A stretch of 42,218 nucleotides of DNA, from the NCBI GenBank assembly GCA_036397255.1, contig DASWJH010000073.1, forward strand, positions 1 through 42,218. The letters are read 5' to 3'. Under the pieces are notes generated by a model. The model saw nothing but the letters and a program-made list of their open reading frames with translations. It ran no database searches and was not told the origin of the DNA. The stretch comes from Nitrospiria bacterium (GTDB lineage Bacteria > Nitrospirota > Nitrospiria > DASWJH01). Position numbers and translations under genes: made by a program. Shown here one piece after another: positions 8,684 to 18,110 of this stretch; position 1 is the stretch's first letter; each line of letters starts with the position of its first letter.

Positions 8684-9739
8684 TTATTCCACCCGCCAAT
8701 ATAGAATTTCAGGGTTTCCATTTCTTTGAACCACCGCATGAACCTTTTTTTGAATATCATTGACAATTCCTTGGGAATGAACAGAGAAAAAATCGCTCGT
8801 GAATCCAAACACCTCCTTGAACCCCAGCCCACTTCTCCCCCCCCCGATATCGGTCCCTAAAAAAAGGCCTTCACCTATGATTGCGTTCATATCTTCTTTA
8901 AAATCTCCATCGCTATCAAAAGAACGGTTTTCCATTATTTGTTGTGCTTTTTTTGATGTAATTTCATCGGAAAACGCCTGTATGACAACCGCATCAGCAG
9001 TATTCACATTGATTAGAATGTTTTTTCCCCCCTTTTTCGGAATCGGATAGACCGTTAAATAAGGGGTTACTTTTTGGTAAATTTCCTCTTTCATTCCCCG
9101 GATTTGCCGGAGTTCCGAGAGATGGGTCAAAAAATCATTTTTAGTTTGGTAAGGTTGTTCAAGGTTGGCATAATACCCATCTTCAGCCCCAAACAAGGTC
9201 TCATTATCAGAATCAATCCAATCTACAATACTTTCACCTATTTCAACCGCATCATTGGGATCAATATTCAAAAGCTCAAAAAGTCGCATCAGTATCTCAA
9301 CGCGTTTTTCATCTTTAACCTTATTCTCTCCAGAAAACTTAACCACTGTATTTACGTTAAATTTACCCGCCTCATCCCCAATTTCTGCCACAATAAGGCC
9401 ATCTCCCAAGGGGTAAGGAGGAAAGGGCGTGGCCCAGACTTCATCAAAACCGTCATATTTAGGACTCCGTTTGGAATCTTCCTTTAATAACGCACGGGCC
9501 GCCGCTACCCCGGATTTGGCAATGTAGGTAGCCTTAAAATCGTCCCGTAGGTTTCCAACCATTCTCAAATCCCTTCTAACCGTGGAATCCAGGCCCAAAA
9601 TAAGGGTCACCAAAAGGGTCACCACCAAAAGGGTCATCAGTAGGGCAACTCCCCTCTGGTTGCCCAAAATGGAACAATGGCCCCCAACTTTTCTTAAGTA
9701 AAAATGACCTATTTTTCCCCATCCTTTCGAGTTTTTCAC
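8684..9739 (-). CDS. gspK: Type II secretion minor pseudopilin GspK
   Basis: Largest minor pseudopilin, placed at the tip of the T2SS pseudopilus with GspI and GspJ. The prepilin site is NQRG before VALLMTLLVVTLLVTLILG. As is known for GspK, there is no Glu at position 5 of the mature protein. The soluble part has ATYIAKSGVAAARALLKEDS, IGDEAGKFNVN, DWIDSDNE and the helix-hairpin-like VNVNTAD region, all typical of GspK. The first codon is GTG at 9739, giving a long leader of about 30 residues. A TTG shortly before GNQRG would give a leader of normal length. It is unusually the last gene of the operon, 142 bp after gspM, with a hairpin in that gap. Confidence 0.92.
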   Translation of the reverse strand: MKNSKGWGKIGHFYLRKVGGHCSILGNQRGVALLMTLLVVTLLVTLILGLDSTVRRDLRMVGNLRDDFKATYIAKSGVAAARALLKEDSKRSPKYDGFDEVWATPFPPYPLGDGLIVAEIGDEAGKFNVNTVVKFSGENKVKDEKRVEILMRLFELLNIDPNDAVEIGESIVDWIDSDNETLFGAEDGYYANLEQPYQTKNDFLTHLSELRQIRGMKEEIYQKVTPYLTVYPIPKKGGKNILINVNTADAVVIQAFSDEITSKKAQQIMENRSFDSDGDFKEDMNAIIGEGLFLGTDIGGGRSGLGFKEVFGFTSDFFSVHSQGIVNDIQKKVHAVVQRNGNPEILYWRVE

Positions 9740-9800
9740 AATCCTGACTGGAAAATCAACCTCAACACTTAATCCTGTTACGGGTGGTTAGAAAATTAAA

Positions 9801-9818
9801 AAAAGGAAAACCCCTTTT
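9801..9818 (-). terminator. Hairpin between gspM and gspK (possible attenuator)
   Basis: Minus strand AAAAGG and CCTTTT arms around a 6-base loop, followed by TTTAATTTT. It lies in the only large gap of the distal gsp genes. It could reduce expression of gspK and the genes after it. The stem is short, so this is tentative. Confidence 0.35.
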
Positions 9819-9881
9819 CATTATAACTTTTTTTTCCATACCTTGGAGAAGGAACCCATTTCCCTTTAACTACCGGTATTT

Positions 9882-10463
9882 TTAGGTGAATTTTTTCTGG
9901 TAACTCGAGATCAAGAAGGTGGCATCCATAAAATTGGGATCGGAATAGCGTGTTTTCAAACGCACCTGTTTTACCCGGAGGTAAACGGGAGAGGACTCTA
10001 TGGCGGTTAAAAACTCTACAATTTGGGATAGCTTCACATTCTCCACCCTCACCTCCACGGAATCCTCCTCAAAGCTATTATCTTCCGAAGCGATGGGTTG
10101 AGGACGCATTGAAGAAATATTCTTTCGGATTTCAACCGTATTGGCTGTTCCTTCCAAAAATGACAACAAGCTAAAATCTTTTTTTTGCTGGCTTATTTTC
10201 TGCTCGATCCCGCGGAGTTTACCCTTTAGTTCATCAAATTCCTTTTTGAGGAAAGCCATTTTCTGTAATTCATCTTCTTTTTGAAGAATTAACCGATCAA
10301 CGGTTTTCATTTGTTCCAATAAAGGGCTAACCCCAAAAAAATATACGAAGAGAAAAACCAGGGTAATTCCCCCGCTAACGGTAAAAATCCGTTCCCGGTG
10401 GGAGAGTTTTTTAAAAAGATCAACACCCAAGGCTTTTTTGAAAGCACCAAAAAGGATTTTCAT
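9882..10463 (-). CDS. gspM: Type II secretion inner-membrane protein GspM
   Basis: Bitopic inner-membrane protein of the T2SS assembly platform, partner of GspL. A cytoplasmic start of about 27 residues (ending LSHRERIFTVSGG) leads into one membrane helix (ITLVFLFVYFFGVSP). It continues with a coiled coil (about 50-95) and a C-terminal ferredoxin-like periplasmic domain (VEVRVENVKLSQIVEFLTAIE). Length 193 is normal for GspM. Its ATG follows the gspL stop directly with no intergenic base, indicating translational coupling. Sequence conservation of GspM is low in general. The call depends on the layout and the position after gspL. Confidence 0.85.
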   Translation of the reverse strand: MKILFGAFKKALGVDLFKKLSHRERIFTVSGGITLVFLFVYFFGVSPLLEQMKTVDRLILQKEDELQKMAFLKKEFDELKGKLRGIEQKISQQKKDFSLLSFLEGTANTVEIRKNISSMRPQPIASEDNSFEEDSVEVRVENVKLSQIVEFLTAIESSPVYLRVKQVRLKTRYSDPNFMDATFLISSYQKKFT

Positions 10464-12074
10464 CTATATTCCTTCCCTCCACTCAAGGGTAACCCTAAAT
10501 TTTACCCTGTCTTTTTCCGCACTTACCCTGGCATCGCTGACCACCACTTCTTTAACTTCTTTAACTTTCAGAAAAGACCTTTTAATACTATCAATGGAAT
10601 CAAAACTGGCGGCTTCCGCCTCCATTCGAACCTTCGATTGATCAATGCTTAAATCATATACTTCAATGTCAGCCTCTTCAGGGATGCGGGAAGTTAATTC
10701 GGCAAGGATCTGCAATGGGGTTACCTGTCCCGTTCCTATTTTGGTTATTTTCTTTTTCATTTCCTCCAAAGCAGACCGCGTTTGCTGAACCTCATCCACC
10801 ACGTTTTTTGCACCGGGAAACATGGCCATATAGGTTTGACTGAGGTCTTCTTTTAAACTTTGGTGCCGGGAGTCTTTCATATGGAAATGAATGTAAAGAT
10901 CCAACAGACCTGAACTTAAAATAATAAAAACCAGACCGCCTAATATAAAAATTCGCCTACGCAAAGCCTGTGTTTCTTTTCCATAAACAAACTCCCCTTT
11001 TCTGAAATTTATCCAAGATCCCTCGTCACTAATTACCTCCTTCAACGCCAACCCCAACACAGGCAGATATAACCCTTTTTCATCGTGGGGTAAAAATTCT
11101 AAAATATTTTCTCTTTTTTTCAATGAAAGGGTTCGCTTGGATGAGATTCGTCCCAGATCGTTAATCGGAATGAGACTCATCTCTAAAGCCTGAGCTAAGT
11201 ATTGTGAAACCTCTGGAATGTGAGAGCCTTCTCCACAAATAAAAAGATGAGAAATGACTTCTTCCCCTTGGAGATGATTAAATTGTAAAGTCGTCATAAT
11301 TTCCTTCACAAACGAATCCAAGACATCTCTCAACAAGGGGAAAATTTTTTCGAGATGGGTATTCTGGGTATCTTCCTGTTTTTTTAAACCCAACCGGTGT
11401 AAATAACCTCGGGCTTCATGGATGTCCATCCCTTCTTTTTCAGTGAGGATGCTTTCCAATTGTTCCTCTCCAAAAAGTACCGTTCGAACCATTTTAAGAA
11501 CCCCGTTCTTTACAATGCACAGGGAACTCCGTCTCCGTCCCATATCAATTAGTAAATTCCCGTTTTCATTAAAAACCCCGAAAAACCGTGCAATATTAAA
11601 AAGGGCCATGGATTCTAGCTCAATAATTTTAGGTTCGATTCCGACCTCACGAAGCCATTGTAAATATCGCTCAACAGTGGTTTTGGGTACCGCGGCCACT
11701 AAAACCTCGGAAGTTCCCTCCCTCCGATTCAATATTTGATGATCAATAACAAGATCCTCCACGTTCATTGGAAGAAAACCCTCTACTTCATAGGGAACCA
11801 CCTGGGCAATCTTTTTTGGATCATGAAAGGGTAGGGAGATCACTCGGGTCATGACCTCATCTCCGGGAAGAGAAACAATGACGGTTTCTCCTTTTAAAAC
11901 CCCTGACCCAATAAGATTTTGTAACCCCTCTCGAATCCCCTCTTCAGCAGAAACCCCAGTTTTAATTTCAATGGAACGGCACTCTCCCCCTTCAAGACCC
12001 CAGAGACCCTGCTGGAGGGTAACAACCCTGATCGATCCCAAACCCAATTTCAAACCGATTATTTTTTGTCCCAT
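10464..12074 (-). CDS. gspL: Type II secretion protein GspL (PilM/PilN-like fusion)
   Basis: Inner-membrane platform protein that links the ATPase GspE to the pseudopilus base. The N-terminal 330 residues form an actin-like (ASKHA, PilM-type) domain: IGLKLGLGSIRVV, VIVSLPGDEVMTRVISLPF, NLLIDMGRRRSSLCIV. A membrane helix lies at about 372-395 (IFILGGLVFIILSSGLLDLYI). It is followed by a coiled coil and a PilN-like periplasmic domain with LTSRIPEEADIEVYDLSID. Length 536 is longer than classic GspL (about 400), because a linker and full actin-like domain are kept. It starts 27 bp after gspN and abuts gspM. Confidence 0.88.
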   Translation of the reverse strand: MGQKIIGLKLGLGSIRVVTLQQGLWGLEGGECRSIEIKTGVSAEEGIREGLQNLIGSGVLKGETVIVSLPGDEVMTRVISLPFHDPKKIAQVVPYEVEGFLPMNVEDLVIDHQILNRREGTSEVLVAAVPKTTVERYLQWLREVGIEPKIIELESMALFNIARFFGVFNENGNLLIDMGRRRSSLCIVKNGVLKMVRTVLFGEEQLESILTEKEGMDIHEARGYLHRLGLKKQEDTQNTHLEKIFPLLRDVLDSFVKEIMTTLQFNHLQGEEVISHLFICGEGSHIPEVSQYLAQALEMSLIPINDLGRISSKRTLSLKKRENILEFLPHDEKGLYLPVLGLALKEVISDEGSWINFRKGEFVYGKETQALRRRIFILGGLVFIILSSGLLDLYIHFHMKDSRHQSLKEDLSQTYMAMFPGAKNVVDEVQQTRSALEEMKKKITKIGTGQVTPLQILAELTSRIPEEADIEVYDLSIDQSKVRMEAEAASFDSIDSIKRSFLKVKEVKEVVVSDARVSAEKDRVKFRVTLEWREGI

Positions 12075-12101
12075 GGACTTAAACCTTTCAGCACTCAGCC
12101 A

Positions 12102-13031
12102 TTACATGGTTAACAGGGAAGATAAGTCCAAGCCGTTGATTGACCATTGAACATTTCTTAAAGAACCTTTTCCGATAATGCGAAGGCGCTCCCCATTTCT
12201 GACAGAGGGAATCATAAGAGAGATCAATTCATTTTCTTTAAGATCCCCCTTTAAAAGTGCCTTTAAATCAAGGTTCAAAAGGCTCGTAGAAAAAGGGTTC
12301 CTTAAAAGAAGGCTTCCCGTTCCTTCTAAATCCAACAAATCACCTTTCACACGAATTTCTTCTAAGGTTCCCCTTCCTCTGCCAACTGTCACCCGGCTGG
12401 ACCCTTGTGAGATAAATAGAGTTTGAATGGGAAAACCATGATAGGAGAAATCCCGAACGGAAAATTCTTCAAGGTTGAAATATGCAGACCCATCCCCTTT
12501 TAACACCTCTTCATTTTCCCAATCATGATCCCATTCTAAACCCATTTTACCCCGTACCGTCGCCTCGGGAAGGAACCCATTGAGAAAAGACAACTCTAAC
12601 CCTTGACCTATTCCTGAGAAATGGATCCTGGAAGAATGACGGCCTGGATTGACCTGAAGTTTTCCTTTTACAAGGCCTTCCATGGCTTTCATTGAAAACG
12701 ATCCATGAACTTGGCCGAAAAATAAAGGAAGCACAGCCACTCTGCATTTCAACTCCTTGATAAAAAGGGCTTCTTCCGAAAGAGGCAAGCGAACACTGAC
12801 GGTAGCCCGTTCCCATTGGAACCCCATCGGAAAGAGAAATGATCTTTCCTTCAACGAAAGGTGAATGGGAGTCCTTTCCTCAACCCATTCCACCAAAATC
12901 TTTTCAATTCGGTCATAAGGAAATGTCAGCACCAGAAACAGCAGAATGGCTAAAAAAGTATAAAGGGCATACCCAAAAGCAAGACCAATTTGAAATTTTT
13001 TTGTTTGAAACCATTGAATAATTCGAAACAT
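12102..13031 (-). CDS. gspN: Type II secretion protein GspN
   Basis: GspN-type protein: one N-terminal membrane helix (about residues 17-40, GYALYTFLAILLFLVLTF) followed by YDRIEKILVEWVE and a long beta-rich periplasmic region resembling AsmA/LptC-like folds. Length 309 fits the family found in Desulfobacterota and related T2SS loci. Its role is not settled; it is not essential in several systems. It begins 1 bp after the gspJ stop codon. In the usual order gspN closes the operon, while here it lies between gspJ and gspL. The call is based on topology, the N-terminal motif and position. Confidence 0.8.
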   Translation of the reverse strand: MFRIIQWFQTKKFQIGLAFGYALYTFLAILLFLVLTFPYDRIEKILVEWVEERTPIHLSLKERSFLFPMGFQWERATVSVRLPLSEEALFIKELKCRVAVLPLFFGQVHGSFSMKAMEGLVKGKLQVNPGRHSSRIHFSGIGQGLELSFLNGFLPEATVRGKMGLEWDHDWENEEVLKGDGSAYFNLEEFSVRDFSYHGFPIQTLFISQGSSRVTVGRGRGTLEEIRVKGDLLDLEGTGSLLLRNPFSTSLLNLDLKALLKGDLKENELISLMIPSVRNGERLRIIGKGSLRNVQWSINGLDLSSLLTM

Positions 13032-13032
13032 T

Positions 13033-13689
13033 TTATTGAACTAAACCCAATGTGGTTTTGGTGGTAAATTCCCGTTCCCTCCCTTGAATATCCTCAAGGA
13101 CCAGGTTTATTTCAATTGCCTTAGGGAGTCCCCGACGCTCGGTCGAGTCCCAATTTTCAACCCATTCCTTTCCATCATAATACTTAAATTCCAACCCCTT
13201 AAGTCTTTCTCCCAACTCAAAAACCTGTTGGGTTTTGGGAGTTAAACTAAAAAGATTAACTTCTTCCTCATGAAACAGTAAAAGAGTAGAATGCCCGCGA
13301 TCCTCTTCAAGGTAATAGCGGAGCAGGTTAAGATCCGATTCCCGGTTTTCGGCCCCGCGGCGGTAATGAGACAGAGAAGTAAATCTAACAGAATCCCTGG
13401 GGTAACCATCAACCTGTGCATGAGACCCCATTAAAAGAGTCCCCTCCTCATCAGGATTCCAATAGGCGCTCTCTAATTCATGGATCATTCTTGAAAGGGT
13501 CACACGAACGGTTCTGTAAAACTCTCGATCTTCCATGATTCGATCGGAAACCGAAAAACTGGTGGAAAAACTTCCATAAACCAGAGAAAAAATAACTGCG
13601 GTAATAGCAATGGCCACGAGGATTTCCAAAAGGGTGAATCCGTTTTGTTTGTTTAAATGCAAAACCTCTTTTTCTTTTCCCCTTGCCAT
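13033..13689 (-). CDS. gspJ: Type II secretion minor pseudopilin GspJ
   Basis: Minor pseudopilin of the T2SS tip complex. The type IV prepilin signal is NKQNG followed by FTLLEILVAIAITAVIF, with Glu at mature position 5. The soluble domain has the GspJ-like DREFYRTVRVTLSRMIHELESAYW and FTSLSHYRR, then KGLEFKYYDGKEWVENWDS near the C-terminus. The leader of 17 residues is long, but the start has GGAAGG close by. It lies 37 bp after gspI and 1 bp before gspN. Length 218 is normal. Confidence 0.92.
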   Translation of the reverse strand: MARGKEKEVLHLNKQNGFTLLEILVAIAITAVIFSLVYGSFSTSFSVSDRIMEDREFYRTVRVTLSRMIHELESAYWNPDEEGTLLMGSHAQVDGYPRDSVRFTSLSHYRRGAENRESDLNLLRYYLEEDRGHSTLLLFHEEEVNLFSLTPKTQQVFELGERLKGLEFKYYDGKEWVENWDSTERRGLPKAIEINLVLEDIQGREREFTTKTTLGLVQ

Positions 13690-13726
13690 TTCCTTCCCCC
13701 CGACTTTCGTCCGAAGGTTTTCAGTT

Positions 13727-14125
13727 TTATTCTTTTTTAAAAAAATATGAGGTCAGTCCCACATTTTCCTTCCGGTTTCCCCTATCCCAGGAAACCGTCA
13801 CACGGACTTCTCGAACCGAATCAAAGGGAGTTGGGATCACATTTTCCTTCCAAGAGAAACGGGATTTTTCTTCACCAAAATTCCCCCGGTATTCACCCAA
13901 TTCCGGGAATCCGGACAATTCCTGATCGGCCATTTTCTCCTTGACCAGAAGTGTGGCCTCCAAGAGCTCGCCTGAGTACTGGTGTAAAGCACTATCTCGA
14001 TTGCGGAGCCCTAAAAGAACAACCAAGGCGGTGGCCAATATCCCCAAAGCGACCATAACTTCTATCAGCGTAAATCCTTTTTGGGATTTAACTTTCAAAA
14101 AAATCAAAATAACCTTTTTGAACAT
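13727..14125 (-). CDS. gspI: Type II secretion minor pseudopilin GspI
   Basis: Minor pseudopilin that forms the tip complex with GspJ and GspK. The prepilin signal is KSQKG followed by FTLIEVMVALGILATALVVLLGL (Glu5 present). Next is the GspI pattern NRDSALHQYSGELLEATLLVKEKMADQEL and the beta strand region REVRVTVSWDRG. At 132 residues it has the usual size. The start codon lies inside the 3' end of gspH (38-bp overlap), so the two are probably translationally coupled. Confidence 0.92.
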   Translation of the reverse strand: MFKKVILIFLKVKSQKGFTLIEVMVALGILATALVVLLGLRNRDSALHQYSGELLEATLLVKEKMADQELSGFPELGEYRGNFGEEKSRFSWKENVIPTPFDSVREVRVTVSWDRGNRKENVGLTSYFFKKE

Positions 14126-14654
14126 GAACCTTCCCAGTAAGAGGGTTTATTTTTAATGTAATTTTCTCACCCCTGCTGTCCTGAAGGTGTATGGTTGTTT
14201 TTTCAACTCCGCCAATGGGATAGAACTCCGTAAACGTTTCCCCTTGAGTCACCTTACCATCATGAAGGACCACCACATCCTCTAATCTCACGCCCCGGGG
14301 TAAGTCCCTTTCGGGAAGAAAGGGAACCTCCAACCGGGAAATACCATTGGCTTCCTGAAGAACAGAGGCCCAGTATTTTTGCTCGTTTAAATCAAAATTC
14401 AATCGGATAACTTTTCGTTGTATGGAGGATTCATCGTAGAGATATTGAATGGTTCCAACCATTTTTCTGGAAACACTTTTTATATCCCCTCCAAGAAGGT
14501 TTTGGAATTTGGGAAACGTGAAAGCCAAAACCATACCCATCACCAATAGAACCACCATCAACTCAAGAAGGGAGAACCCTTTCTCTCCTTTCATCGGGAA
14601 TAAAAAAAAAGAGGCTCCCCATCGAATCTTATTTTGCTGTTTTGGATCCCACAT
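14088..14654 (-). CDS. gspH: Type II secretion minor pseudopilin GspH
   Basis: Minor pseudopilin with prepilin site GEKG before FSLLELMVVLLVMGMVLAF, Glu5 present, followed by the GspH-type helix and RKMVGTIQYLYDESSIQRKVIRL. Length 188 in the long form. An internal ATG at 14594 would leave a five-residue leader (MKGEK), closer to the norm, but neither start has a clear ribosome site. It overlaps gspI by 38 bp and follows gspG by 26 bp. Confidence 0.9.
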   Translation of the reverse strand: MWDPKQQNKIRWGASFFLFPMKGEKGFSLLELMVVLLVMGMVLAFTFPKFQNLLGGDIKSVSRKMVGTIQYLYDESSIQRKVIRLNFDLNEQKYWASVLQEANGISRLEVPFLPERDLPRGVRLEDVVVLHDGKVTQGETFTEFYPIGGVEKTTIHLQDSRGEKITLKINPLTGKVHVQKGYFDFFES

Positions 14655-14680
14655 TGATTTAAACCAAAAACCGGTAAAGT

Positions 14681-15127
14681 TTAGCCCGCATCATCAATAT
14701 TCCAATTTTCGACATCTGCATTTTTCCCTTCGCCACCCTGTTCATGGTCTGCCCCATAGGACATAAGATCAAATTCCCCATGGGTTCCAGGACTTAAATA
14801 GGAATAATCGCTTCCCCATGGATCCTTTGGAATTTTGGAAATATATCCATGTTCACTCCAATTTCTTGGAATCTCGCCAACACTGGGTTTGTTCACCAGC
14901 GATTCAAGCCCTTGATCGGTAGAAGGGTAAAACCCGTTATCCATTTTAAATAGCTGTAACGCACCCTCAATATTTCGCATTTGAACTTTTGCAGCCGTCC
15001 TTCGGGCGTCATCTGTCCGGCCCACAATTTTGGGTGCAACCAATGCAACCAATACAGCCAGAATTACGACAACCACCATGATTTCAATGAGGGTAAACCC
15101 CGATTGATCTAATTTTTTCTGTTTCAT
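14681..15127 (-). CDS. gspG: Type II secretion major pseudopilin GspG
   Basis: Main structural subunit of the pseudopilus that acts as the secretion piston. Short leader MKQKKLDQSG, then FTLIEIMVVVVILAVLVALV with Glu5, followed by the diagnostic GspG body: DDARRTAAKVQMRNIEGAL, DNGFYPSTDQGLESLV, KDPWGSDYSYLSPG and GADHEQGGEG. These residues carry the calcium-site loop typical of the family. The start has GGAGGTGA at good distance. It lies 38 bp after gspF. Maturation needs a prepilin peptidase, which is not in the window. Confidence 0.97.
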   Translation of the reverse strand: MKQKKLDQSGFTLIEIMVVVVILAVLVALVAPKIVGRTDDARRTAAKVQMRNIEGALQLFKMDNGFYPSTDQGLESLVNKPSVGEIPRNWSEHGYISKIPKDPWGSDYSYLSPGTHGEFDLMSYGADHEQGGEGKNADVENWNIDDAG

Positions 15128-15165
15128 ACCAATGGATCACCTCCTTTTTGTAATTCCCACAAAAA

Positions 15166-16404
15166 TTAGCGAATCACTTGACTCATTTCAAAAATTGGCA
15201 ACAAGATAGAAACAACGATAAAAAGAACCACTCCCCCCATTAGAAGGATCATGACCGGGGTTAGCAGAGAGGTCAATGTGGTTGCAATGGTTTCGACTTC
15301 ATGATCATAGGCTTCGGAAACCTTAAGGAGAACCTTTTCAAGCTCACCACTTTTTTCCCCAACCGCAATCATATGGGTCACCAAGGGGGGGAAAACCCCG
15401 CTTCTTTTTAGGGGCTCGGCAATACTTTCCCCTTCTCTTATATTTTCCCGGGCTGCGTTGATGGCTTCCGATAAAACCGAATTATTGACAACTTCTTTTA
15501 CAATTTCCAAAGAACGAAGAAGGGGAATGCCACTTCCAAGGAGAGTGCTCAGGGTTGTGGTAAAACGGGAGATGGAAACCCGTTTAAACAAGGAGCCTAA
15601 AAAAGGCATTTTTAAGATCCAGCGATCGAATTGTTTACGTCCCTTCGGAGTGCGAACCCATCGTCTCAACCCAAAAACGCTGACCCCAGCCATTAACAGA
15701 AGAAGCCACCAATAATTTTGAAGAAAATGGCTCACACCCAAAAGGATCTGTGTGGGCAATGGCAAGACCTGTTTCATTTCTTCAAAAACGGACGTAACTT
15801 GAGGAACAACAAAAGTAATCAACATAAAAAGAATAATAGCCCCAATGGCCATCATGATAAGGGGATAGGCCATGGTTGCCATGATTTTATTCCTCAATTG
15901 AATTTGCTTCTCAAGAAAATCCGATAAACGCAAAAGCATTAAGTCCAACGTGCCACTGGCCTCACCCGACCGAACCATATTGATGTAAAGCTCCGAAAAA
16001 ACCCTTGGATACTGGCCCAAAGCATCCGCAAGAGGACCTCCTTCCTTTACCATTTCCCTAACCCCCGCCACCACCCGTTTTAATCCCCCCCGCTCCAACT
16101 GATCCACCAATGCATTTAAAGACTCCATCAAAGGAAGACCTGCCCCAATCAACGTGGCCAATTGTCTTGTCATAATCGCAACATCTTGATGCCGAATCCG
16201 CTCGGTCAGGATTTGAGATAATCCTCGGCTAACCGTAGAAACAGGGAAAACGGAACGGGTGGGCCGCTTTCCTTCCAAAACCGAAACCGGGAAAATTCCG
16301 GATCGCTTCAATTTGGCCCGGGCCGTTTTGGAACTATCGGCATCGATAATCCCAGAGGTATCTTTTCCTTCTGTCGTCAACCCTTTATATTCAAAAACCG
16401 CCAT
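15166..16404 (-). CDS. gspF: Type II secretion inner-membrane platform protein GspF
   Basis: Polytopic membrane protein that forms the T2SS platform. It starts MAVFEYKGLTTEGKDTSGII, then has two repeated T2SSF domains (about 75-190 and 275-395). The DVAIMTRQLATLIGAGLPLMESL motif is matched in the second copy by SRFTTTLSTLLGSGIPLLRSLEI. Three membrane helices are visible (about 172-195, 225-245, 380-405). Length 412 is typical. It begins 5 bp after the gspE stop, with the GGAG ribosome site inside the gspE end. Confidence 0.96.
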   Translation of the reverse strand: MAVFEYKGLTTEGKDTSGIIDADSSKTARAKLKRSGIFPVSVLEGKRPTRSVFPVSTVSRGLSQILTERIRHQDVAIMTRQLATLIGAGLPLMESLNALVDQLERGGLKRVVAGVREMVKEGGPLADALGQYPRVFSELYINMVRSGEASGTLDLMLLRLSDFLEKQIQLRNKIMATMAYPLIMMAIGAIILFMLITFVVPQVTSVFEEMKQVLPLPTQILLGVSHFLQNYWWLLLLMAGVSVFGLRRWVRTPKGRKQFDRWILKMPFLGSLFKRVSISRFTTTLSTLLGSGIPLLRSLEIVKEVVNNSVLSEAINAARENIREGESIAEPLKRSGVFPPLVTHMIAVGEKSGELEKVLLKVSEAYDHEVETIATTLTSLLTPVMILLMGGVVLFIVVSILLPIFEMSQVIR

Positions 16405-16409
16405 AGAAT

Positions 16410-18110
16410 TTAACGGATCTCCTGCTGGGTAACACGTAACACTTCCTCAGTGGTGGTCAACCCTTCTAAAACCTTTCGAGCCCCATCTTCCCGAAGAGTT
16501 CGCATTCCTTTCTGAATCGCCCTTTGTTTGATGGTTGAAGAATCGGTACAGCTCAACACAAGATTTCGAATTTCATCGTCCAAACGCATTATTTCATAAA
16601 TGCCGATCCGGCCGTGATAACCGGTATTCATGCACTTTTCGCATCCAACCGCACGGTAAATATTCTTTTTAGAATCTCCAGTTAAGATTCCTAATTTCTG
16701 TTTCTCTTCCTCAGACGGCAGGTAAGGTTGCCTGCAGTGGAAACAGATAATGCGAACCAATCGTTGCGCAATAATCGCAACCACTGAAGAGGAAACCAAA
16801 AAGGGCTCAATGCCCATATCAATCAAACGGGTAATGGCTCCTGAGGAATCATTGGTATGAAGGGTGGAGAAGACCAAATGCCCAGTGAGCGAGGCATGAA
16901 TGGCAATTTCTGCTGTTTCGGAATCCCGAATTTCCCCCACCATGATCACATCGGGATCCTGTCGCAAAATAGACCGCAACCCGCTGGCAAATGTGAGTTG
17001 AATTTTTGAGTTTACCTGCATTTGCCCAATTCCTTTTAACTGGTATTCAATGGGGTCCTCAACCGTAATGATATTTTTATCCGGAGAGTTAATTTTACTT
17101 AATGCGGCATACAGGGTGGTGGTTTTTCCACTGCCCGTCGGACCCGTCACCAAAAGGATGCCATGGGTCAATTGAATGATTTGTTCCAATAACCCTAAAT
17201 CGGAAGAGGATAGGCCGATTTCCCCAAGGTTTAACAAAAGGTTGCTTTTATCCAACAACCTCATGACCACCCGTTCCCCATGGGCGGTAGGGATGGCCGA
17301 AACCCGGATATCCACTTCCTTCCCCGCGATCCGAACCCCGATTCGGCCATCCTGTGGAAGCCGTTTCTCCGCAATATTCATTCCCGCCATAATTTTTATT
17401 CGAGATACAATACTGGCTTGCGCGTGCTTGGGAGGGGAGAGGATATTATAGAGAACTCCGTCAATTCTAAAACGGATGAGCAAATCTCTTTCAAAGGGTT
17501 CCACATGAATATCACTGGCTCTATCTTTCACGCCTTGAAATAAAAGGGAGTTGACCAACCGAATGATGGGGGCTTCATCGGTTGCCTCCAAAAGATCAAC
17601 CGGTTCCTCAAGAGAACTGGCAACTAAATCCAGGCGCTCTCCGGAAAGATCTTCCACAACCTGCTCCGCGGTATCGGAGGGACGATCATAAACCTCATTG
17701 ATACGATCCAGAATGGTTTTTCCAGGTGCTACCGCTACCTGAATGGGGGATTGAAGAAGAAGGCGAATATCATCCAATGTGGTCACATTTAAGGGGTTGG
17801 AAGTGGCCACCCACACTTTTCCTCCCTCAGATTTTAAGGGGAGAAGACCGTTTTTTTTTGCAAAGCCCAGGGGAATGCGAACAGCCAAGGCTGGATCAAT
17901 ATCAGAAATATGAATTTCGGGAAGAAAAGGAATGCTCATTTGAACGGCCAAACTTTCCAAGACCTGGTCCATTTTGACGAATTTGAGACGAACTAAAATT
18001 TCCCCAATTCTTCCTCCCTTCTCTTTTTGGATTTTTAACCCCTCCTCCAACTGTTCAGGGGTTAAGAAAAATTTTTCCCGGAGGATTTCTCCAATAGGTT
18101 TCCGTCTCAT
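16410..18110 (-). CDS. gspE: Type II secretion ATPase GspE
   Basis: Cytoplasmic hexameric ATPase that powers pseudopilus assembly. N-terminal MshEN/N1E-type domain (about 1-145), then the catalytic core: Walker A GPTGSGKT at 323-330, Asp box around ITVEDPIEYQ, Walker B DPDVIMVGEIRD at 385-396, and His box TGHLVFSTLHTND. A zinc-binding tetracysteine element (Cys456, Cys459, Cys490, Cys493) is complete. Length 566 is within range. The ribosome site GAGGAA lies 9 bases from the ATG. It is separated from gspD by a 206-bp gap, the largest in the operon. Confidence 0.97.
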   Translation of the reverse strand: MRRKPIGEILREKFFLTPEQLEEGLKIQKEKGGRIGEILVRLKFVKMDQVLESLAVQMSIPFLPEIHISDIDPALAVRIPLGFAKKNGLLPLKSEGGKVWVATSNPLNVTTLDDIRLLLQSPIQVAVAPGKTILDRINEVYDRPSDTAEQVVEDLSGERLDLVASSLEEPVDLLEATDEAPIIRLVNSLLFQGVKDRASDIHVEPFERDLLIRFRIDGVLYNILSPPKHAQASIVSRIKIMAGMNIAEKRLPQDGRIGVRIAGKEVDIRVSAIPTAHGERVVMRLLDKSNLLLNLGEIGLSSSDLGLLEQIIQLTHGILLVTGPTGSGKTTTLYAALSKINSPDKNIITVEDPIEYQLKGIGQMQVNSKIQLTFASGLRSILRQDPDVIMVGEIRDSETAEIAIHASLTGHLVFSTLHTNDSSGAITRLIDMGIEPFLVSSSVVAIIAQRLVRIICFHCRQPYLPSEEEKQKLGILTGDSKKNIYRAVGCEKCMNTGYHGRIGIYEIMRLDDEIRNLVLSCTDSSTIKQRAIQKGMRTLREDGARKVLEGLTTTEEVLRVTQQEIR